Origin: Microvirga terrestris
GTDB lineage: Bacteria; Pseudomonadota; Alphaproteobacteria; Rhizobiales; Beijerinckiaceae
Reading direction: 5' to 3'
Length of the DNA stretch: 64,000 nt
NCBI RefSeq assembly: GCF_015694425.1
Contig: NZ_JADQDN010000001.1
Span: forward strand, 62,001-126,000
Position 1 is the first letter of the stretch. The number at the start of each line of letters is the position of its first letter. This document shows, piece after piece, positions 58,744-64,000 of the stretch. A program made the position numbers and the translations under genes. The notes beneath the pieces are model-generated. The model made no database searches. It worked only from the letters and a program-made list of their open reading frames with translations, and was not told where the DNA came from.

Positions 58744-59682
58744 ATGTCCATGCTCGTCTCGCGCAAACAGGCTCCGTCGCTGAAGCGGCAATTATGGGTG
58801 GCGTTCCTCGTCGTCCCGCCCATCGTGTTCATGTCGCTCTTCGTGGTTTATCCGATCCTGTCGGCCTTCGCCTATGCCTTCTATGACTGGCAGGGGTTGG
58901 CGCGCGGCGAGTTCGTGGGGCTCAGGAACTTCAAGGAAGTGCTGTTCGGCGCCACCATGGCGCCCGTGGTGTGGAACGCCTTCCTGCACAATGTCTATGC
59001 GCTGATCGCCCTGATGATCATCCAGAACGGCGGCGGGTTCCTCCTCGCCTGGCTGCTCTACAAGGAGCCCTTCGGCTTCCGTTTCCACCGGATCGCCGTG
59101 TTCGTCCCGGTGGTGCTCTCAACCATCATCGTGGGCTTCCTCTGGAAGCTCTTCCTCAATCCGAACTTCGGCATCATCAATCAGGCGCTCTATTCCCTTG
59201 GCCTCGATGCTTTAGCCAAGCCCTGGCTCGGCGATTCATCGACGGCGCTCGGCGCGCTGATCCTGGCCAATGCTTGGCATTTCGTGGGCTTTCCGACGCT
59301 GGTCTATCTCGCCGGCATGCAGCGCATTCCGCCTGAGATCATCGAGGCGGCGCGGCTCGACGGCACCAGTGAATGGCAGCTCTTGAAGAATATCGTATGG
59401 CCCCTGGTGGCGCCGAGCACCACCATCCTGTTCACGCTGCTCTTCATCGGCGCGTTCAACTGGTTCGAGATTCCGTATGTGATGGTGGGCCTCGACGGGT
59501 CGCCCTTCGGCACCACCGACGTGCTCGGCCTCGTCTTCTACCGCACAGCCTTTGGCAACCAGAGCGCCAGCATCCAGAACTTCGGCATGGGCTCCGCGCT
59601 CGCCACGCTGCTCTTCCTCTTCATCGTCGTCTTCGCGTCCATGCTGACCCTGTGGCTGCGCCGTCGGGAGATCCAGTTTTGA
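58744..59682 (+). CDS. Sugar ABC transporter permease (UgpA/MalF type)
   Basis: This 312-aa inner-membrane permease has six helices and an EAA loop ARLDGTSEWQLLKNIVWPLVAPS. It pairs with the next gene. Its stop overlaps the next start by 3 bases (TTGA). No ATP-binding subunit gene is present in this cluster. Confidence 0.92.
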   Translation: MSMLVSRKQAPSLKRQLWVAFLVVPPIVFMSLFVVYPILSAFAYAFYDWQGLARGEFVGLRNFKEVLFGATMAPVVWNAFLHNVYALIALMIIQNGGGFLLAWLLYKEPFGFRFHRIAVFVPVVLSTIIVGFLWKLFLNPNFGIINQALYSLGLDALAKPWLGDSSTALGALILANAWHFVGFPTLVYLAGMQRIPPEIIEAARLDGTSEWQLLKNIVWPLVAPSTTILFTLLFIGAFNWFEIPYVMVGLDGSPFGTTDVLGLVFYRTAFGNQSASIQNFGMGSALATLLFLFIVVFASMLTLWLRRREIQF

Positions 59683-60533
59683 CCGCCCTTACATCTCAGG
59701 CGCCCGCGGCGCGCCAGCCGATCTCCTTCGCGCTGCTCGCGCAGGTCATCCTGATCGCCAATTCCTTCATCATGCTCTATCCGGTCGTGGTGATGGTGCT
59801 CTCCGCCTTCAAGACCACGGGCGAGATCTTCGAGCATCCCTTCGCGCTGCCAGACTTCACGCAAGTCGGAAACTTCGCCAAGGTGCTCAGCGAAACCGCG
59901 ATGCCGACCTACTTCATGAACTCGATCCTGGTCACGGGCACATCGGTCATACTGATCCTCGTGCTCGGTACCATGGCGGGATATGCGGTGGCGCGCTACG
60001 AGTCGCGCACGAACACCTTCATCCTGCTGTTCTTCCTCGCGGGTCTGATGCTGCCCCTGAAGCTGGCGGTCATTCCTCTCTTCATCCTGCTGCGCGACCT
60101 CGGCCTGCTCGACAGCCGCTGGAGCCTGATCGTCACCTACACGGCCATCGGCCTGCCGTCGGCCGTGTTCATCATGGCGGGCTTCCTGCGCACGTTGCCG
60201 TCGGAGCTTGAGGATGCTGCTCGCATCGACGGCGCGTCCGAGCCGCGCATCATGTGGTCGGTGATGCTGCCGCTGGCCCGCCCGCCCATGGCGATTGCCG
60301 CGATCCAGAACGCGGTCCCGATCTGGAATGACTTCTTCTTTCCGCTCGTCTTCATCCAGACCGACGCGCGAAAAACCCTGCCGCAGGGGCTCACCACCTT
60401 CATGGGCGAATACACCACCGACTGGGGCATGCTGTTTGCCGGCCTCACCATCGCGGCGGCGCCCATCACGCTTCTCTACATTGCCCTGTCGCGCCAGTTC
60501 ATCCAAGGCATGACGGCGGGCGCGGTGAAGTAG
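59679..60533 (+). CDS. Sugar ABC transporter permease (UgpE/MalG type)
   Basis: This 284-aa permease starts at a TTG at 59679 that overlaps the stop of the upstream permease, with GGGAG about 8 bases before. It has six helices and an EAA loop DAARIDGASEPRIMWSVMLPL. The alternative upstream frame is a shadow of the first permease. It precedes nanE by 1 base. Confidence 0.9.
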   Translation: MTALTSQAPAARQPISFALLAQVILIANSFIMLYPVVVMVLSAFKTTGEIFEHPFALPDFTQVGNFAKVLSETAMPTYFMNSILVTGTSVILILVLGTMAGYAVARYESRTNTFILLFFLAGLMLPLKLAVIPLFILLRDLGLLDSRWSLIVTYTAIGLPSAVFIMAGFLRTLPSELEDAARIDGASEPRIMWSVMLPLARPPMAIAAIQNAVPIWNDFFFPLVFIQTDARKTLPQGLTTFMGEYTTDWGMLFAGLTIAAAPITLLYIALSRQFIQGMTAGAVK

Positions 60534-60534
60534 C

Positions 60535-61203
60535 ATGCTGATCCCGAAGGGCGCGCTCGTCGTCTCCTGCCAGGCCCGCGCCGACAACCCGCTGCACGGG
60601 CCGGTCTATATGGCCGCCATGGCGCAGGCAGCCGAGGCGGGCGGCGCCCGGGGCATTCGCGCCAACGGCGCAGATGACATTGCAGCGATCCGCGCCGTGA
60701 CGGCGCTCCCGATCATCGGCATTGCGAAGGTGTGGGACGACCGCTTCCCGGTCTACATCACGCCAGGCTTCGCGCAGGCAGCCGAGATCGCCAGAGGCGG
60801 CGCCGACATCATCGGCCTCGATGCCACGCCGCGCCCGCGCGACGGCGAACCGGTGGAGCGCCTGATCGGGCGCATTCGCTCTGAGCTTGGCAAGGAGGTC
60901 TTCGCCGATATCGCCACCCTGGAGGAAGGGCGGGCCGCCCATGCGGCTGGTGCCACTTATGTCGCGACGACGCTCTCCGGCTACACGGAGGGGACGGCCT
61001 CCGGCAGAACCGAGGGTCCCGATTTGGAGCTTCTGTCGGCCCTCGTGGCCGAAGTTCCGGTTCCCATCGTTGCCGAAGGGCGCTTCGACACTCCTGATCT
61101 CGTCGCAGAGGCTTTCAGGCGCGGAGCCCATGCGGTCGTGGTGGGCACCGCGATCACCAATCCGCGCGAGATCACGAGAAAGTTTGTTCGGGCTGTTTCC
61201 TGA
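60535..61203 (+). CDS. nanE: N-acetylmannosamine-6-phosphate 2-epimerase (NanE-type)
   Basis: This 222-aa TIM-barrel epimerase converts ManNAc-6-P to GlcNAc-6-P in sialic-acid and amino-sugar catabolism. Family blocks are VVSCQARADNPLHGP, KVWDDRFPVYITP, the catalytic lysine/glutamate region ADIIGLDATPRPR, TTLSGYT and PIVAEGRF. It is the last gene of the sugar ABC cluster, starting 1 base after the second permease. No nanA, nanK or nagA is in the window, so the full pathway must be encoded elsewhere. Confidence 0.92.
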   Translation: MLIPKGALVVSCQARADNPLHGPVYMAAMAQAAEAGGARGIRANGADDIAAIRAVTALPIIGIAKVWDDRFPVYITPGFAQAAEIARGGADIIGLDATPRPRDGEPVERLIGRIRSELGKEVFADIATLEEGRAAHAAGATYVATTLSGYTEGTASGRTEGPDLELLSALVAEVPVPIVAEGRFDTPDLVAEAFRRGAHAVVVGTAITNPREITRKFVRAVS

Positions 61204-61298
61204 AGGGCCCTTAAGGCAAGTTTGTAACGGAAACGTGAGAGCACCTCTGGCGTTCTCGGGTGTACCCATCCACAATGGGTTTCAACCGAGGTGATGCC

Positions 61299-62243
61299 GT
61301 GCTGATCCGCCGCCCTTCCGATATCCTGCCTTCCGAGATCACGCCCCGGGAGGTCTACCTCAATCGCCGCCAGTGGATGAGTGGCGCGGCCGGGCTTGCC
61401 TTTGCGGCGTCGCTGCCGGGTGGCCTCTCGGCTGCGCCGCTGTCGGCGGTGAAGAGCCCGTTCTCGACCGACGAGAAGCTGACGAGCCGGGAGGACGTGA
61501 CGAGCTACAACAACTTCTATGAGTTCGGCACCGGCAAGGACGATCCGGCCGCCAAGGCCAAGTCTCTCAAGACTTCGCCCTGGGCTGTCAAGGTCGACGG
61601 CATGGTCGGCAAGCCGGCCGAGTTTGCCATCGAGGACCTCATCAAGTCCTCGACCCTGGAGGAGCGCATCTACCGCATGCGCTGCGTCGAGGGCTGGTCC
61701 ATGGTGATCCCCTGGGTCGGCTTTCCGCTCGCGGATCTCATCAAGCGCGTGGAGCCCTTAGGGAGCGCGAAATACGTGGCCTTCGAGACGGCTTACCGGC
61801 CCGAGGAGATGCCGGGCATGGACACTGTCTTCCCGGTGCTCGAATGGCCTTACGTGGAGGGCCTTCGCCTGGACGAGGCCATGAATCCGCTGGCCATCCT
61901 GGCGGTTGGGCTCTACGGCGAGACGCTGCCGAACCAGAATGGTGCGCCCATCCGCCTCGTGGTGCCGTGGAAATACGGCTTCAAGGGCATCAAGTCGATC
62001 ACCCGCATCAGCTTCGTCGACAAGCAGCCGGCAACCTCCTGGAACAAGCAGGCACCGAGCGAGTACGGCTTCTACGCAAATGTTAACCCGAGCGTCGACC
62101 ATCCGCGATGGAGCCAGGCGACCGAGCGGCGCATCGGCGAGGGCGGTCTGTTCGTGAAGCGCCGTCCGACGCTGATGTTCAACGGCTATGCCGAGCAGGT
62201 GGCGAGCCTCTATACCGGCATGGACCTGCGGAAGCTCTACTGA
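61299..62243 (+). CDS. msrP: Periplasmic methionine sulfoxide reductase, molybdopterin subunit MsrP
   Basis: This 314-aa molybdoenzyme repairs oxidised methionines in the periplasm with MsrQ. A Tat signal with Arg23-Arg24 ([18 protein letters not shown]) precedes the sulfite-oxidase-fold domain. The molybdenum-ligating Cys129 lies in [15 protein letters not shown] choose the GTG at 61299 ([15 protein letters not shown]), with AGGTGA 4 bases upstream, over an ATG at 61275, because the family N-terminus matches there. Its stop overlaps the msrQ start by 1 base. Confidence 0.95.
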   Translation: MLIRRPSDILPSEITPREVYLNRRQWMSGAAGLAFAASLPGGLSAAPLSAVKSPFSTDEKLTSREDVTSYNNFYEFGTGKDDPAAKAKSLKTSPWAVKVDGMVGKPAEFAIEDLIKSSTLEERIYRMRCVEGWSMVIPWVGFPLADLIKRVEPLGSAKYVAFETAYRPEEMPGMDTVFPVLEWPYVEGLRLDEAMNPLAILAVGLYGETLPNQNGAPIRLVVPWKYGFKGIKSITRISFVDKQPATSWNKQAPSEYGFYANVNPSVDHPRWSQATERRIGEGGLFVKRRPTLMFNGYAEQVASLYTGMDLRKLY

Positions 62244-62887
62244 TGGCGGGACGAGTCTCCGCGCCCGGCGCCGCCAAGGGCTTCGTTCTGCCTCAGGTGC
62301 CGAAGATCCTCGTCTACATCGTCGGCTTCATTCCGGCCGTATGGCTGTTCTATGCCGGCATCACCGATCAGCTCGGCGCCGATCCCATGAGATATCTGGA
62401 GCAGGCGCTCGGCCTCTGGGCGCTGCGCTTCCTCATTGCGACGCTGGCGATCACGCCGCTGCGGCAGCTTTTCAACGTCAACCTGCTGCGCTACCGCCGG
62501 GCCATCGGATTGTTGGCCTTCTATTACGCCGCTCTTCACCTCATCACCTATCTGGTGCTCGATCAGGGCCTCGACGTGGCGGCCATCGTGGCCGACATCC
62601 TCAAGCGGCCTTATATCACCATCGGCATGGCGACCTTCGTCATCCTCGTGCCGCTGGCCGTGACCTCCAACAACGCCGCGATCCGGCGCATGGGCGGGCA
62701 GGCCTGGGCCAGGCTGCATAAGCTCGTCTATGTAGCGGCCATCGGTGCGGCACTGCACTTCATCCTGGTGGTTAAGTCCTGGCCGACCGAGCCTCTGGTC
62801 TATGCGGCCATCGTGGCCGTTCTGCTCGGCTACCGGCTGGTTCGCTCCCTGGTGAAGAAGCCTTCGCCCCGGCGGCGCGCTGCTTGA
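62243..62887 (+). CDS. msrQ: Haem-binding membrane subunit MsrQ
   Basis: This 214-aa inner-membrane protein of the ferric-reductase-like/YedZ family passes electrons to MsrP. It has about six helices; conserved histidines in YAALHLITY, WARLHKLVY and AALHFILV are the probable haem ligands. The true start overlaps the msrP stop (TGATG). The longer upstream frame is a shadow of msrP. Confidence 0.94.
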   Translation: MAGRVSAPGAAKGFVLPQVPKILVYIVGFIPAVWLFYAGITDQLGADPMRYLEQALGLWALRFLIATLAITPLRQLFNVNLLRYRRAIGLLAFYYAALHLITYLVLDQGLDVAAIVADILKRPYITIGMATFVILVPLAVTSNNAAIRRMGGQAWARLHKLVYVAAIGAALHFILVVKSWPTEPLVYAAIVAVLLGYRLVRSLVKKPSPRRRAA

Positions 62888-62939
62888 AGAGCAAGCCCAC
62901 TTGGCTAGGATGCAAGGGGTTAGCATTAGGGTCTCATCC

Positions 62940-63773
62940 TTGAACAGCCGGACCACCCATCGAAGAGATTTCGTCACCCGCGCAATGGTGCGGGTGCTCC
63001 TGGGGGGGCTTTTGTGGGCGGGTCTTGCTCTGCCGGCAGGAGCTTTGGCCCAGAGCAGGGACGTGGTGGTCTTCGCTGCTGCCAGCCTGAAGAACGCGCT
63101 CGACGATGCTGCCGCCGCCTGGATGCGCGATAACAGCGGCAGGCGAGTCGTGGTGTCCTATGCCGCCAGCAACGCGCTCGCCAAGCAGATCGAGGTAGGA
63201 GCCCCGGCCGACCTGTTCTTTTCCGCCGATCTCGATTGGATGGACTATGCGGCCGCTAAAAGTCTCATCAAGACGGAAAGCCGTGTCAGCCTTCTCGGCA
63301 ACTCCCTCGTGCTCATTGCCCCGAAGGGATCCCAGGCGCGGATCGACCTCAGGCCCGGCGTTGATCTTGCTTCGATCCTCGGCAGCGATCGCCTGGCCAT
63401 GGGCCATGTGAACGCAGTGCCGGCCGGCAAATACGGCAAGGCGGCGCTCGAACATCTCGGCGCCTGGGCGGGTGTGAAAGATAGGATCGCCCAGACGGAG
63501 AACGTGCGCGCCGCGCTCGTGCTCGTCTCCCGAGGCGAGGCGCCCCTCGGCATCGTCTACAAGACGGATGCGGTGTCCGATCCGAACGTGACGATCGTTG
63601 CGACCTTTCCCGAGAGCAGCCATCGGCCGATCGTCTACCCGGTCGCATTGACGAAGGACTCGGCTAATCCCGAAGCCGTAGCGTTCCTGGCCTTCATGCG
63701 CTCGGACAAGGTGAAGCCCATTTTCGAGAAGCAGGGCTTCACGATGTTGAGCAGGGCGGGGTCGGGCTCCTGA
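62940..63773 (+). CDS. modA: Molybdate ABC transporter binding protein ModA
   Basis: This is a periplasmic molybdate/tungstate-binding protein of about 277 aa. After the signal segment (VRVLLGGLLWAGLALPAGALAQ) it reads VVFAAASLKNALDD, with the oxyanion-binding serine/threonine region, then VVSYAASNALAKQIEVGAPADLFFSA and HVNAVPAGKYGKAAL. All are typical of ModA. I place the start at TTG 62940, with AGGG about 8 bases upstream; ATG 62910 and ATG 62985 are alternatives. From 62940 the N-terminus has HRRDFV, a twin-arginine-like motif unusual for ModA. modB follows with a 1-base overlap. Confidence 0.93.
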   Translation: MNSRTTHRRDFVTRAMVRVLLGGLLWAGLALPAGALAQSRDVVVFAAASLKNALDDAAAAWMRDNSGRRVVVSYAASNALAKQIEVGAPADLFFSADLDWMDYAAAKSLIKTESRVSLLGNSLVLIAPKGSQARIDLRPGVDLASILGSDRLAMGHVNAVPAGKYGKAALEHLGAWAGVKDRIAQTENVRAALVLVSRGEAPLGIVYKTDAVSDPNVTIVATFPESSHRPIVYPVALTKDSANPEAVAFLAFMRSDKVKPIFEKQGFTMLSRAGSGS

Positions 63774-64000
63774 TGGAGGGGCTGTCTCCGGAAGAGTGGA
63801 CGGCGGTTCGCCTCAGCCTGAAGGTCGCCTCCGTGGCGATGGCGGCAAGCCTCATCCCCGGCATTGCCATCGCGTTCCTGCTGGAGCGCAGGCGTTTCTG
63901 GGGGCGACAGGCGCTCGACGTGGTCGTGCATCTGCCGCTTGTATTGCCGCCTGTCGTCGTCGGCTGGTTTCTGCTCATCGGCTTCGGGCGCCGTGGCCCC
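63773..64000 (+). CDS. modB: Molybdate ABC transporter permease ModB (partial, right edge)
   Basis: The first 76 codons begin MEGLSPEEWTAVRLSLKVAS and contain the first helices and the HLPLVLPPVVVGWFLL segment characteristic of ModB. Its ATG overlaps the modA stop (TGATG). The molybdate supplied would serve MsrP, encoded just upstream. modC is presumably beyond the window. Confidence 0.93.
   Translation, partial: MEGLSPEEWTAVRLSLKVASVAMAASLIPGIAIAFLLERRRFWGRQALDVVVHLPLVLPPVVVGWFLLIGFGRRGP

Overview
The window is a dense, GC-rich stretch of chromosome from an alphaproteobacterium of the Hyphomicrobiales (Rhizobiales). The gene set and the order carA - yqeY - dnaG - rpoD support this, as do an RTX secretome, a rhizobial-type glycerol ABC operon, an HWE histidine kinase, an IalB-family protein and dispersed palindromic repeats. 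A Microvirga- or Methylobacteriaceae-like genus is the best guess, but this is inference from composition and repeats, not a database result. I saw no insertion sequences, prophage or CRISPR. The window looks like housekeeping chromosome with accessory metabolic operons.

Layout. 1-9.9 kb: the 5' half of carB, a short-chain dehydrogenase, a GtrA-type membrane protein, an MFS exporter, a methyltransferase, ohr behind palindromic operators, a cupin, a small membrane protein, carA, yqeY and an IalB-family protein. 10-19.5 kb: an 80-aa protein, a four-PAS HWE kinase, a serralysin-like RTX protease, dnaG and rpoD. 19.5-26 kb: lrgAB, a serine hydrolase, a dicarboxylate/amino-acid symporter, a CAP-RTX protein and an Fsr-like MFS exporter. 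26-34 kb: an ICL/PEP-mutase-like enzyme with ada, a cytochrome peroxidase-cupredoxin fusion with a periplasmic partner, two Fe(II) dioxygenases, a class III cyclase, a glutathionyl-hydroquinone reductase and tRNA-Ile(CAT).

34-42 kb: a patatin-like lipase and a six-gene ABC operon matching glpSTPQUV for glycerol uptake. 42-50 kb: SDR, FAD-linked oxidase, AhpD-like protein, enoyl-CoA hydratase, acyl-CoA ligase, the Entner-Doudoroff pair kdgK-eda, and a histone-H1-like/HU fusion. 50-57 kb: extensin-like protein, DUF1194 protein, PHB-type esterase, a 46-aa gene hidden between the esterase and a DEAD-box helicase, an acidic protein and a PP2C-like phosphatase. 57-64 kb: a sugar ABC importer (binding protein plus two permeases) joined to nanE, then msrPQ and modA-modB (modB runs off the end).

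Most interesting points. (1) GlpS and GlpT each lack different ATPase motifs, which predicts one canonical and one degenerate ATP site. (2) A di-haem peroxidase carries a C-terminal type I copper domain and is translationally coupled to an unrecognised His-containing periplasmic protein. (3) An unlisted 46-aa ORF has a near-perfect Shine-Dalgarno and its own hairpin terminator. (4) DnaG has lost three of its four zinc ligands. (5) HU is fused to a Lys/Ala-rich H1-like tail. (6) Exactly conserved palindromic repeats are dispersed through the window.
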